This document shows positions 37,373-46,464 of a stretch of 64,000 nt of DNA, one piece after another. The stretch covers positions 62,001 to 126,000 of the forward strand of contig JACPYM010000008.1 of the NCBI GenBank assembly GCA_016196035.1, written 5' to 3'. Position numbers and translations under genes: made by a program. This DNA is from Acidobacteriota bacterium. Its GTDB lineage: Bacteria > Acidobacteriota > Blastocatellia > RBC074. How positions within the stretch are numbered: the first letter of the stretch is position 1; each line of letters begins with the position of its first letter. The notes under the pieces are model-generated. The model searched no databases. It saw only the letters and a program-made list of their open reading frames with translations, and was not told the DNA's origin.

Positions 37373-39045
37373 CCTGTCGTGCTGGTGTCGAATGACTTCT
37401 TGAACAGCCCTGCATTGTTGAACGTCCCTGTGGACGTTCCATTGAGCAACTGATTGCCTTGCGCGTCGAAGGTCGCGCCCGCCTGGTTGTTGATGACCGC
37501 CGCGCCGCTGAAGTTGACATCGCCCGCCGTCCAAGTCGCCGTACCCGCGTTGTTGAGCATGCGACTACTGAGCGTCCGGCTGCCACCGCTAAGGCTCATT
37601 CCGCCGTTGGCATTGGTCACGCCCGTGCCACTCATCGTTCCGGCTGTCCAAGTCAACAGACCGGAAATGTTGAGTGTGGCAGGCCCGGTCAATTCTCCGG
37701 CGTAATTCGTGCTCGAATTGTAGGCGATATTTGAGGTGCCAACTGACATTGCCCCATTGAAATTCAGGTTTACCTTGCTGCCTGTCACATTGAATGTTGT
37801 CGGTGCGGTCGCCGGATTGGAACTGACGTTCGCTGTTCCGGCGTTGGCCGTGAAGGTGCTGCCAAAATTGGTGATCGTGCCGTTGAAGTTCACGGTCGGA
37901 GTCCCGCCCCCGCCCGTGGCGTTCAACGTCGTGCTATTCGTGACGTTGTACGTGCTCCCGAGATTGGCCGTGCCGCCGGTGAAGGTTACCGCCGGGGCGG
38001 TAATATCTGCTCCGGCGTTAAACGTACTCGTGCTGGCGGAGCCAGAGGGAGTAAAGTCAAACACTGTCCCCGCGGAGCCGGTGAATGGCCCGGTATGCGT
38101 GCCCCCAGCGAAGCTCAGCGTGCCGCTCAGCAATTGCACGCTGCCGGTATTGTTGAAAGTGACAAATACACCGGTCGTGCCGGTGCCGGTGGATTTCTTG
38201 AACAGACCCGCGTTATTGAATGTCCCATTCCCCCCGCCAAGCATATTCAGGTTGTTCTGCGCATCGAAGGTCGCGCCGACCAGATTATTGAGAACCGCCG
38301 AACTGCCGAAGTTCAGATCCCCTGCCGTCCAGGTTGCCAGCCCCACATTATTGAGCGTTCGGCCGCTGAGGCTTTTCCCACCGCCGCTCAAGACGAGCCC
38401 GCCTGTGGCATCGGTTACACCTGAACCGCTCATCGTTCCCCCGCTCCACGTCGTCAGACCGGCGACAGCCAGTCCGCCTGTGCCCGCGAGTGTTCCGCTG
38501 CTGAGCGTGAATGTATTGTTGATGATTGACGTATTGTTGAGCGTCAGCGTGCCGCCGTTGAGCGTCACCGCGCCATCGCTGTTGAAACTGTTCGTGACGG
38601 TCAGCCCGCCGGCTGAAAAGACCAAACTACCGTTGCTGCCGAGGCTGTTGATCGTGTATGTGCCCGACGAGAGCGTGACGGTGACGCCTGACGGGATGCA
38701 CACGTCATCGGTTGAAACCGGCAGTGTGCCGCCGCTCCAATTGGCCGCCGTCTGCCACGTGCCGCTGCCCGCAAGCCAGGTTTTGGTTCCCGCACAGGTG
38801 AGCGTGGCGGCTTCGGCGCTGGACGCCGCATCAATCTTGGCGACGAATGCATCCGTCCCGCCGTTCGGCGCTGAGCGGGCTGATTTGGTCGTCGGGAAAT
38901 CGGTGGAGTTGGTCGCGCCGGTCAGATACAGCATGCCTGCCGCGTCAATGGCGAGCGCGCGCGCTTCGTCGTCGCCGCTGCCGCCGAGGTACGTCGAGAA
39001 GGAGAGCGCGGAACCCGCTTCGTTCAGCTTCGCGGCTTTGCACAA
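37336..39045 (-). CDS. SBBP end and Asn/Thr/Gly-rich solenoid part of the giant surface protein
   Basis: 569-codon open frame. Its first residues (MCKA) come from the insertion element; native sequence begins at KLNEAGSALSFSTYLGGSGDDEARAL, one more SBBP blade. A linker with TKTWLAGSGTWQTAANWSGG then opens a long parallel-beta-type repeat region rich in LNNTS, GTFNNAGLFKKS and TWTAGDxNF motifs, repeated several times, as in autotransporter-like filamentous proteins. The last residues after about 37372 are out of frame. A fragment, not an independent gene. Confidence 0.65.
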   Translation of the reverse strand: MCKAAKLNEAGSALSFSTYLGGSGDDEARALAIDAAGMLYLTGATNSTDFPTTKSARSAPNGGTDAFVAKIDAASSAEAATLTCAGTKTWLAGSGTWQTAANWSGGTLPVSTDDVCIPSGVTVTLSSGTYTINSLGSNGSLVFSAGGLTVTNSFNSDGAVTLNGGTLTLNNTSIINNTFTLSSGTLAGTGGLAVAGLTTWSGGTMSGSGVTDATGGLVLSGGGKSLSGRTLNNVGLATWTAGDLNFGSSAVLNNLVGATFDAQNNLNMLGGGNGTFNNAGLFKKSTGTGTTGVFVTFNNTGSVQLLSGTLSFAGGTHTGPFTGSAGTVFDFTPSGSASTSTFNAGADITAPAVTFTGGTANLGSTYNVTNSTTLNATGGGGTPTVNFNGTITNFGSTFTANAGTANVSSNPATAPTTFNVTGSKVNLNFNGAMSVGTSNIAYNSSTNYAGELTGPATLNISGLLTWTAGTMSGTGVTNANGGMSLSGGSRTLSSRMLNNAGTATWTAGDVNFSGAAVINNQAGATFDAQGNQLLNGTSTGTFNNAGLFKKSFDTSTTGCVASFSKTPAP

Positions 39046-39232
39046 AAACCTCTAAAAATGACGGACTTTTTGTGCAGGTTGAAAAAAAGCGGCGATAAGT
39101 CATTTGGATTTGCGCGCGCTTCTACGCAATCACTCGACTTTTTGTGCAAGCGGCGATAAGTCATTTGGATTTGCGCGCGCTTCTACGCAATCACTCGACT
39201 TTTTGTGCAAACGGGACTTTTTGTGCAAAGCC
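39034..39232. mobile_element. 199-bp non-autonomous insertion element (MITE-like)
   Basis: Perfect 15-bp terminal inverted repeats GGCTTTGCACAAAAA (39034-39048 and 39218-39232 inverted), flanked by the 9-bp direct repeat CAGCTTCGC (39025-39033 and 39233-39241). It has no transposase. The inside holds two tandem 61-bp units and repeated GACTTTTTGTGCA. Removing the element plus one direct repeat (208 bp) restores the host reading frame with the sequence DAFVAKLNEAGSAL. The parent insertion sequence is not in the window; the 9-bp duplication and GG ends fit several IS families. Confidence 0.85.
39089..39210. repeat. Two tandem 61-bp units inside the insertion element
   Basis: 39089-39149 and 39150-39210 are identical by eye, each ending in CGACTTTTTGTGCAA. 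They could be real or a short-read assembly artefact. Confidence 0.8.
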
Positions 39233-39544
39233 CAGCTTCGCCACAAAAGCGTCTGACGCGCCGCCGCCGAAATGCTGCTGCAACGAATTGGCCGTGGGCA
39301 TGTCCTGTGAATTCGTCCGTCCGATCACACTGGCGCGGTTGGCGTAATCCAGGGCGATGCCAAAGCTGCGCTCGTCGCCGCTGCCGCCGAAATATGTGGC
39401 GTAGGTCAACGTGGAGCCGTCGCCGTTCAGCTTGGCGATGAAAACATCGCTGCCGCCGCCCGGTTTGGCTTGCAGCGCGTTGGTGACTGGGAGATCGGGT
39501 GAATCGGTCACGCCCGTCAGATACGCGTTGCCTGCCGCATCCAC
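39191..39544 (-). pseudogene. SBBP-repeat middle fragment of the giant gene
   Basis: Carries two SBBP blades (DAAGNAYLTGVTDSPDLPVTNA and IALDYANRASVIGRTNS types) in a frame one base off from the upstream part. It runs into the insertion element after SDAFVAKLG, where the residues FAQKVPFAQKVE are element-encoded. Confidence 0.7.
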
Positions 39545-41298
39545 CGCAATGCCGCAGCCTTCGTCGGCTCCTGCGCCGCCAAGGAATGTCGCATAAACAG
39601 CGCCGAACCGGCTTGATTCAGCTTCACGACAAAGGCTTCTGTCTGCCCTTCAAGTATCGAGCGGAACGCCTTGGCTAAGGGGAAATCGGGTGAACTGGTT
39701 TGGCCCGTCACGTAAGCCTGGCCTTCGGCATCCACTGCAAGGCTCGTGGCCAGATCATCGCCGCTGCCGCCGAGATAGGTGGAATAGACAATCGAATCAG
39801 CGCCGCGCGCCGCCAGCGGGCGCAGCTTCATCACAAAAGCATCGTGCGCGCCGCCGCCGTATGCGGGCCGTAACGAATCGGGCGCGAGCGGCAAGCCTCC
39901 TTCTGTATTGCCCACCAAATACAAAGCGCCGCTGGCATCCAGCGCGACGGCGCGAACATCGTCAGTTCCCGCGCCGCCCAGGTAAGTCGAATAAACGAGC
40001 TTTGAACCGGTCGCGTCCAGGGCCGCGACGAAAGCGTCTTTCCCGCCGCCCAGTTTGCTTTGTGGCGCGTTGATGGTGGGGAAAGAAGTCGCGGCCGTTC
40101 GCCCTGTCACATAAGCATTGCCCCGTGCATCCACCGCGATGGCCTGCCCGGCGCTTTCGCCTTTGCCGCCCAGATAGCTGGCATAAAAAAGCGACTTGCC
40201 ATCCGCGCCCAGCTTGGCGACGAAAGCGGCAGAGTTGCCGCCTTCGTTTTGCATGGGGCCTTCAGCGGCGGGAAAACTAGCGGCGGATGAACCGACCGTG
40301 CCTGTGACGTAAACGTTGCCTGCGCTGTCCACCGTGATGCCGTTGCCCGCTTCATTCCCCGTGCTGCCGAGCAAACCGGAGTAAACCAGCACTGCCGGAT
40401 CAATCACCAGCGGCTGGTTGCGGTCATACGCGCCAAGACTGAATCCATAAGCCTGCGCGCGCCCGCTCGCGGCAGTTTGCAATGCATACGCCGAGGCGAC
40501 TTCCACACGCCGGCCATCCTGAACCTGATAGGCCAGCGGACGTTCATCGCGGAATCCACCGGCCGGCGTGCGGATTTCAAGCTGCCCCGCCGGATTGACT
40601 TCGACCGCCGCAGCGCCTCGATAGGCCAATTGAATCCGGCTGGGATTGGCGCCCGGATTCACCACGAATTCGTACTTCAAGCGGTTGACCGTGCCCGCAT
40701 AGACCAAATCAATTCCCGGCCAGAGGTTGCGATAGACAATCCGCGCATAGGTTTTCAACCCGGCCTGCCAGTGCTGGCGCGGGCCGTCAAAATGGCTGAT
40801 TGCCGCCGGAGTCGTCTCTTGCCCCACGGGACGCGCCGCCGGATCAGCACCCACAAAATCGAGCTTCAACGCCCAAGGTTGCACGGCGGCTGGCGGGTGA
40901 GCCGCGTTGAAAGACGCCGGTTGTAATTTCGTTGCGCCGCTCAGCGCAAAGGTGAGGCCTGTGTGGGTGAAGTAAAGCGAGGTCTCGCGGCCTTGCAGGT
41001 AATACGCGACGCGCGCGTCCAACTGTCCACGGTTTTCGATAAAGTAAAGGGGCAGCCCGTCAAAGGCCCTGGTTGCTGTTACCTTTTTTGCGATCTGCGC
41101 GCCAGGCTGCCCAACTTGCGCAGTTAGGGCGTCACCTGTTTTCGGCGCAGCGGGGGAGAGTGGGACGCTGGCATTTTTGCGCGTGAACATGGCTGGCGCT
41201 CCGAACCGGTTCCAGTTGTGGCAGAAAAACGTCGTCAACACGGCGAGCGCGAGCGTCAAACTCAGCCAAACGATGCGATGATTGTTTTGCGGTTTCAT
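39517..41298 (-). CDS. SBBP-repeat N-terminal part of the giant surface protein
   Basis: Starts at ATG 41298 (MKPQNNHRIVWLSLTLALAVLTTFF), a signal anchor or signal peptide, with AAAGGGGA upstream; an earlier in-frame start lacks a ribosome site. A DUF7948-like beta domain follows (LYFIENRGQLDARVAYYLQGRE near residue 80, through GYGFSLGAYDRNQPLVIDPA-like sequence near 300). Then come SBBP blades with the pattern YSTYLGGxGxDxxxAVAVDAxGxAYVTG. After about 39595 the frame is lost: GSALF continues as MRHSLAAQ instead of the expected YATFLGG. If translated it would give a truncated secreted protein. Confidence 0.7.
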   Translation of the reverse strand: MKPQNNHRIVWLSLTLALAVLTTFFCHNWNRFGAPAMFTRKNASVPLSPAAPKTGDALTAQVGQPGAQIAKKVTATRAFDGLPLYFIENRGQLDARVAYYLQGRETSLYFTHTGLTFALSGATKLQPASFNAAHPPAAVQPWALKLDFVGADPAARPVGQETTPAAISHFDGPRQHWQAGLKTYARIVYRNLWPGIDLVYAGTVNRLKYEFVVNPGANPSRIQLAYRGAAAVEVNPAGQLEIRTPAGGFRDERPLAYQVQDGRRVEVASAYALQTAASGRAQAYGFSLGAYDRNQPLVIDPAVLVYSGLLGSTGNEAGNGITVDSAGNVYVTGTVGSSAASFPAAEGPMQNEGGNSAAFVAKLGADGKSLFYASYLGGKGESAGQAIAVDARGNAYVTGRTAATSFPTINAPQSKLGGGKDAFVAALDATGSKLVYSTYLGGAGTDDVRAVALDASGALYLVGNTEGGLPLAPDSLRPAYGGGAHDAFVMKLRPLAARGADSIVYSTYLGGSGDDLATSLAVDAEGQAYVTGQTSSPDFPLAKAFRSILEGQTEAFVVKLNQAGSALFMRHSLAAQEPTKAAALRWMRQATRI

Positions 41299-41643
41299 AA
41301 ATCCCCTTTCGAGCCGACGGGAGGCGGCAACGCGCGCGCCGCCGCCCCCGTGACTCTCTTTGCCGAGCACGTACAAATTTGGTTAACAGCAAGTGATTTG
41401 CGGCGAATTGGCAGACCCGCTTGCGAGGGCTTCCATCAAGAGAAACGAGAAATTTGGCCGAGACCTATCAGCGCGGCGAAAATTTTCTATGAACGGCGGG
41501 AACCAGAATTTTTGTATCCCGCCTAGTTGGATGAGCCAAAACCTGCGCACTGAGGGTACAATCCGCGCCGTCCGGACGACGATGATCCCTGGCGCCTGTC
41601 TGCGCGACAATGACCGGCGAAGTAGCCTGAGAATAACTCGAAG
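41299..41643. promoter_or_regulatory. Divergent intergenic region
   Basis: 345 bp between the giant surface gene and the kinase gene; it should hold both promoters. TACAAT at 41557-41562 could be a -10 for the kinase, but no convincing -35 partner lies at proper distance. No open frame of note. Confidence 0.35.
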
Positions 41644-44157
41644 ATGATTCCCGAACAGCTTTCCCACTATCGCATCATCCGCCAAATCGGCGCGGGCGGC
41701 ATGGGCGAGGTGTATCTCGCCGAAGACCAGCAACTGGGGCGGCAGGTCGCGCTCAAATTGCTGCCGCCCAAATTCACGCAAGACAAAGAACGCCTGCGCC
41801 GTTTTGAGCAGGAAGCGCACGCCGCCAGCCGTCTGAGCCATCCGCACATCATGACCATCTACGAAGTCGGCGCGGTGGAGGGGCTGCATTTCATCGTCAC
41901 CGAATACATCAAGGGGCGCACGCTCAAAGCGCGTTTGGCCGAAGGCCGTTTGCGTGTAGAAGAGGCGCTGGAGCTGATCGCGCAAGTGGCGAGTGCGCTG
42001 GACGCCTTGCACCAGGCGGGCATCGTGCATCGGGACATCAAGCCAGAGAACCTGATGCAACACGAAGACGGTTATTTGAAGCTGCTCGATTTCGGCCTGG
42101 CCAAGCTGTCAGAGCCGCTCTGGTTTACCCGCGCCGTCCCGCAAGATATGGCCGTGACGCAGGCCGAAGAAGCGGAAGCGCCGTTTGCCGATCCCTTTGC
42201 CACACAATTCGACGCGTCCCAAAAAGCCAAACGTGAAGGCTTGGCCGAAACGACGCCGGGATTGATTCTGGGTACGCTGCGCTATATGTCGCCCGAACAG
42301 GCGCGCGGGCAAAAGGTAGACGCGCGCAGCGATCTGTTCAGCCTGGGCATCGTGTTTTATGAAATGCTGACCGGGCGGCCACCGTTTGATGGGCCGACGA
42401 CCGGCGATGTGATGGTGGCCTTGTTGGATCGCCAGCCCCAACCGCTCAAACGCTACGCCCCTGAAATCAACGCTGAGGTGGAAGCCTGGCTGGCCAAGGC
42501 GCTGGCCAAAGAGCGCCATGAGCGGTATCAAACGGCGGCGGAATTGCTGACTGAGTTGAAGTGCGTGCAACGCAGTTGGCGGCGCGCGACGAGCGGCGCA
42601 GGCGATAGCCCGACGGGCCGCGTCGCCCTTGAGACAGAACCGTTAGAGGAAACGCCCGTTGATTCGTCGGGCGGCAGGAAAGCCGGACGCAGCGGTTCCG
42701 CGCCCGCTGGCGATTCATCGGGCGCATCCGGTCGTGCCAGCGGGCGACGCGGGGCGCGGGCGTTTGATTCGTTGGCCGTGCTGCCCTTTGTCAATGCCAG
42801 CGCCAGTTCCAGCGGCAGTGACGATGCCGGTTACTTGAGCGAAGGCATCCCCGAAAGTTTGATTCGCAATCTGGCGCGCTTGCCGCAATTGCGCGTGATG
42901 GCGTGGAGTACGATGGCGCGCTATCGCGGCCAGGAACACGATCCGTTGACGGTCGGGCGCGAACTGGGCGTGAGCGCAGTCTTTGCCGGACGCTTGCATC
43001 AATTCAGCGAACGGCTGGTCATCAAAGCTGAATTGGTCAGCACTGCCGACGGTTCGCAAATCTGGGGCGGGCAATATCAACGCGCGCTGGCCGACGTCTT
43101 TGCCCTCGAACAGGAAATCGCCCAAGAGCTTTGCCAAAACCTGCGACTGCGTTTGAACGAAGCCGAGCAGGCCCAGGTGGCGCGGCGTTACACCGAAAAT
43201 CCGGCGGCCTATCGCGCGTTTTTGCAAGGCCGCTATTATTGGCAGCAACGCTCTGCCGCCGGTTTGCGCCAAGCCATCGCCGCCTTTCAACAAGCGATTG
43301 CGCTCGACCCTACCTATGCGCCCGCGCACGTCGGGCTGGCGGATTGTTTCATGATCCTGGGCGCTTACGGCGCAATGCCGCCGCGCATGGTGATGCCCCA
43401 GGCCAAACAATTGATATTGCGCGCGCTGCAACTCGACCACACCTTGGCCGAAGCGCATGCCTCGCTGGGCGCGCTGCACGCCTGGTTTGATTGGGATTGG
43501 CCTGCATCTGAACGCGAATTCAAGCGCGCTATGGAATTGAATCCAACATACGCAATGGCCCCGCACTGGTACGCCTCGATCTATCTGGCGGCGCAGGGGC
43601 GTTTGGACGAAGCGCTGGAATACCAGCAACGCGCCGCCCAACTGGAACCGTTGTCGCTGGTGATCAACACCAATCTAGGCTGGATCACCTATCAGGCGCG
43701 CGCTTATGAACAGGCCGCCACCCATTGCCAACGCGCGCTGGAATTGCAACCGGCGCACGTGCAGGCGCTCTATTACCTGGCGCTGGTGCACATTCAACAA
43801 GAACGCTTTGATGAAGCCATCAGCCTGTTGCAGAAATCCTGGGAAATTTCCGGCGAAGGCACGGTGCTGCGCGGCGGGTTGGGTTATGCCTACGCGCGGG
43901 CCGGACAACGCGCCGAGGCTGAAGCGGTGTTGGCCGAACTCACCGCGCTGTTGCCAACGCAACAAGGCTCGCATTATTTTTTGGCCATGGTGCAGGCCGG
44001 GCTGGGCCACACTGAGGCCGCGTTGCAAGCGCTGGAACTGGCCTTTGAAGAACGTGTTTGTATGCTGGTGCATCTGCCGACGGAGCCGATCTTCGACAGT
44101 TTGCGCCACGCAGCGCGCTTTACCGAATTGATTCGGCGTGTAGGATTGTCGGCATAA
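41644..44157 (+). CDS. Ser/Thr protein kinase with TolB-like and TPR domains, no membrane span
   Basis: 837 aa. The Hanks-type kinase domain (about 8-290) has GAGGMGEVYLAED, Lys in VALKLLP, HRDIKPEN near 129, DFGLAKLSEP near 150 and GTLRYMSPEQARG near 210. A 70-residue low-complexity Ser/Gly/Arg linker follows where the sister kinase at 27863 has its membrane helix. After it come a TolB/FlgO-like domain (SLAVLPFVNASASSSGSDDAGYLSEG, about 375-490) and TPRs to the end, closing with the family tail FDSLRHAARFTELIRRVGL. No sigma factor gene adjoins it. The ribosome site is weak. Confidence 0.92.
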   Translation: MIPEQLSHYRIIRQIGAGGMGEVYLAEDQQLGRQVALKLLPPKFTQDKERLRRFEQEAHAASRLSHPHIMTIYEVGAVEGLHFIVTEYIKGRTLKARLAEGRLRVEEALELIAQVASALDALHQAGIVHRDIKPENLMQHEDGYLKLLDFGLAKLSEPLWFTRAVPQDMAVTQAEEAEAPFADPFATQFDASQKAKREGLAETTPGLILGTLRYMSPEQARGQKVDARSDLFSLGIVFYEMLTGRPPFDGPTTGDVMVALLDRQPQPLKRYAPEINAEVEAWLAKALAKERHERYQTAAELLTELKCVQRSWRRATSGAGDSPTGRVALETEPLEETPVDSSGGRKAGRSGSAPAGDSSGASGRASGRRGARAFDSLAVLPFVNASASSSGSDDAGYLSEGIPESLIRNLARLPQLRVMAWSTMARYRGQEHDPLTVGRELGVSAVFAGRLHQFSERLVIKAELVSTADGSQIWGGQYQRALADVFALEQEIAQELCQNLRLRLNEAEQAQVARRYTENPAAYRAFLQGRYYWQQRSAAGLRQAIAAFQQAIALDPTYAPAHVGLADCFMILGAYGAMPPRMVMPQAKQLILRALQLDHTLAEAHASLGALHAWFDWDWPASEREFKRAMELNPTYAMAPHWYASIYLAAQGRLDEALEYQQRAAQLEPLSLVINTNLGWITYQARAYEQAATHCQRALELQPAHVQALYYLALVHIQQERFDEAISLLQKSWEISGEGTVLRGGLGYAYARAGQRAEAEAVLAELTALLPTQQGSHYFLAMVQAGLGHTEAALQALELAFEERVCMLVHLPTEPIFDSLRHAARFTELIRRVGLSA

Positions 44158-44195
44158 ACGCGCGGCGCAATCGAAACCTGATCTGAGTCAAAAGA

Positions 44196-44236
44196 CTGGC
44201 AATCAATCACACGCGCGTGATTGATTGCCAGCCGTT
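44196..44236 (+). terminator. Hairpin terminator after the kinase
   Basis: Perfect 15-bp inverted repeat (44196-44210 and 44217-44231) with a 6-base loop; a short T-run follows. Confidence 0.65.
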
Positions 44237-44315
44237 TCCCGTTCACCTTCACCAATCCAATTCGGAGGCAGGCGCAAATTCTGCCTCCCCTCCTCTTTCG
44301 CAAAGAAAGGTTCGT

Positions 44316-46349
44316 ATGAAAAAACTCGCGCTTATTCCCGTCCTGGTTTTGACGCTGCTCGTCGCCGTGGCGAGCGCAACCGGTGACAAACACTTCACCA
44401 GCGAAGACGCGCTCGCGCTGAAAACCCTCGGCGCGCCGCAATTTTCGCCCGACGGCAAACGCCTCGCGTACACCGTCAGCGAATGGGATCGCAAAGAAGA
44501 CCGCCGCGTCAGCCACATCTATCTGGTGACGACCGACGGCAGCAAAACCATCAAACTGACCAACGGCGAAAAAGGCGAGAACGCGCCGCAATGGTCGCCC
44601 GATGGCACGCGCATCGCCTTCCTGGCTGACCGCAGCGTTAATAACAGTGGGGGCGCGCAACTCTGGCTCATTCCCGCCGACGGTGGTGAAGCCGAAAAGC
44701 TGACCAGTGAAGAGAACGGCGTGCAAAGCTTCCGCTGGTCGCCCGATAGCAAGCAGATCGCCTTCATTACACGCGATACGCCCAAAGACAAAGAGGCGCG
44801 TGAGAAAAAGAAGAAAGACAAGTTCGACACGATCACCGTTGACCGCGATTTGAATTATTCGCACCTCTGGACGATCAACATCGAAAGCAAAGACAAAAAA
44901 CGCCTGACCGAAGGCGAATTCTCCGTCCAGACGCCGCAATGGTCGCCCGACGGCAAATGGCTCGCTTATGCCGCGTCAAAAGCCGCCGCGCAAGAAAGCA
45001 TCTTCACCGACATTTCCAATGACCGCGACAGCGACATCTTTGTGATTTCCGCAACGGGCGGCGCGGCGCGCAAACTCACAACCAACCCCTCCGCCGACGC
45101 CAATCCGCAATGGTCGCCCGATGGCAAATGGATCGCTTATGTCGCAAACACCGATTCGTGGGCGTCAAAGGCCGATGTAATGTTGATTGATGTCAACGGC
45201 GGCACACCCAAAAATCTGACCGCGAGCTTTATCGAATCCGCAGGCAGCGGTCTGACCTGGTCGCCCGACGGCAAGACGCTTTATTTCAGCAGCGGCGTCG
45301 GCATGTACAATCACGTTTACAGCTTGCCAGTCGCAGGCGGAACCGTCAGCAACGTGACTTCAGGCAAACTCAACTACGGCCAATTCGATCTTTCCGCCGA
45401 TGGCAAACGCCTGGCGTATACGCTGAACGACAGCCGCACGCCTGACAACATTTGGGTTTCGACGCTGGGCCAGAACGACGCCAAACGACTGACGCAGGTC
45501 AATCCGCAAATCAGCGACTTCGCCATCGCCGAGACCGAAGTCATCAAGTGGAAGGGCACCGACAATTTCGACATCGAAGGGTTGCTGCTCAAACCGCTCG
45601 GCTATCAGGCGGGCAGGAAATATCCGCTCATCCTGCAAATCCACGGCGGCCCTTACGGCAAATTCAGCGATACCTTCAACGCGCGCAATCAGATTTGGGC
45701 GGCCAATGGTTACGCCGTGCTGATGCCCAATCCACGCGGCTCGACGGGTTACGGCAACAAATTCACCGTCGCCAATCTCAATGATTGGGGTGGCAAAGAC
45801 TTCCAGGACATCATGGCCGGCGTAGACGCTGTGATCGCGCGCGGCCTCGCCGATGCCGACAAATGCGTCGTGATGGGCGGCAGCTACGGCGGCTTTATGA
45901 CCTTCTGGACGGTCTCGCAAACCGACCGCTTCAAAGCCGCCATCGGCCACGCCGCCATCAGCGACTGGTACAGCTTCCACGGCCAGAGCGACATTCCGGG
46001 CCTGATGGAATACGGCTTCAAAGGCAATTCGTGGGAGGTGCCCGAAAATTACCGCCGCTGGTCGCCGATGACCTACGTCAGCAAGGTCAAAACCCCGCTG
46101 ATGATCACCCACGGCGAACGCGACCAGCGCGTCAACATCCAGCAAGGCGAACAGTATTACCGCGCCCTCAAAAAACGCGGCGTCGAAGTCGTGTTTTACC
46201 GCTACCCGCGCGAAGGCCACGGCATTCAGGAACCCAACCACGTGATTGACCTGACCACGCGGCAGTTGGAATGGTTCGATACGCATTTGGGGATTAAGCG
46301 GGAGAAAGCGGGAGAGTTGAAGGCGGCGGGAGCGAGCGGAATGAAGTGA
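44316..46349 (+). CDS. S9 family peptidase (acylaminoacyl/dipeptidyl peptidase type)
   Basis: 677 aa. ATG 44316 follows AAAGAAAGG and opens a signal peptide (MKKLALIPVLVLTLLVAVASA). A PD40-type seven-bladed propeller (FSPDGKRLAYTVSEWD and repeats of QWSPDGKWIAYVA) occupies about 30-400, followed by an alpha/beta hydrolase domain. The catalytic triad is visible: Ser in GGSYGGFM near 522, Asp in GERDQRVN near 600, His in REGHGIQEP near 634. It cleaves oligopeptides, probably in the periplasm. Its last 140 bp have a diverged duplicate at 47188-47327. Confidence 0.93.
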   Translation: MKKLALIPVLVLTLLVAVASATGDKHFTSEDALALKTLGAPQFSPDGKRLAYTVSEWDRKEDRRVSHIYLVTTDGSKTIKLTNGEKGENAPQWSPDGTRIAFLADRSVNNSGGAQLWLIPADGGEAEKLTSEENGVQSFRWSPDSKQIAFITRDTPKDKEAREKKKKDKFDTITVDRDLNYSHLWTINIESKDKKRLTEGEFSVQTPQWSPDGKWLAYAASKAAAQESIFTDISNDRDSDIFVISATGGAARKLTTNPSADANPQWSPDGKWIAYVANTDSWASKADVMLIDVNGGTPKNLTASFIESAGSGLTWSPDGKTLYFSSGVGMYNHVYSLPVAGGTVSNVTSGKLNYGQFDLSADGKRLAYTLNDSRTPDNIWVSTLGQNDAKRLTQVNPQISDFAIAETEVIKWKGTDNFDIEGLLLKPLGYQAGRKYPLILQIHGGPYGKFSDTFNARNQIWAANGYAVLMPNPRGSTGYGNKFTVANLNDWGGKDFQDIMAGVDAVIARGLADADKCVVMGGSYGGFMTFWTVSQTDRFKAAIGHAAISDWYSFHGQSDIPGLMEYGFKGNSWEVPENYRRWSPMTYVSKVKTPLMITHGERDQRVNIQQGEQYYRALKKRGVEVVFYRYPREGHGIQEPNHVIDLTTRQLEWFDTHLGIKREKAGELKAAGASGMK

Positions 46350-46365
46350 ATTGCGTTTACGAGGC

Positions 46366-46404
46366 GAAAGGCGGATTGCTGAGAGTTGCGCCAATCCGCC
46401 TTTC
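46366..46404 (+). terminator. Hairpin terminator after the S9 peptidase
   Basis: Perfect 13-bp inverted repeat (46366-46378 and 46392-46404) with a 13-base loop. Confidence 0.65.
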
Positions 46405-46464
46405 CTCAGCTTGCCCAGCGTTCGCAATAATGCGAATATGTCCAGCCAGTGGAGGGAACCCTTC

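Larger units (their letters stand above)
32978..41298 (-). pseudogene. Decayed giant surface protein gene (SBBP repeats, adhesin-like repeats, DUF11, HYR, post-COAP-1)
   Basis: One ancestral gene running from ATG 41298 (Shine-Dalgarno AAAGGGGA) to the stop at 32978. Repairing four lesions gives one frame of exactly 2,705 codons including stop. The lesions are a 1-base deletion near 39595, a 208-bp insertion event (element 39034-39232 plus 9-bp duplication), a 1-base deletion near 37372 and an in-frame TAA at 36971-36973. Domain order: signal anchor, DUF7948-like region, SBBP propeller repeats, Asn/Gly/Thr-rich solenoid, seven DUF11 repeats, two HYR domains, a PKD-like domain, and a post-COAP-1 domain. 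It was probably a secreted adhesin. The parts are listed separately. Confidence 0.8.

Noticed and set aside
35546-37453. 635-codon open frame on the + strand
   Set aside because: Runs antisense to the DUF11 repeats; its Arg/Ala/Gly-rich repetitive translation reflects the opposite strand's codon bias. The same applies to 37736-39055.
39089-39210. Possible CRISPR-like repeat
   Set aside because: Two tandem identical units without spacers, inside an insertion element; no cas genes.
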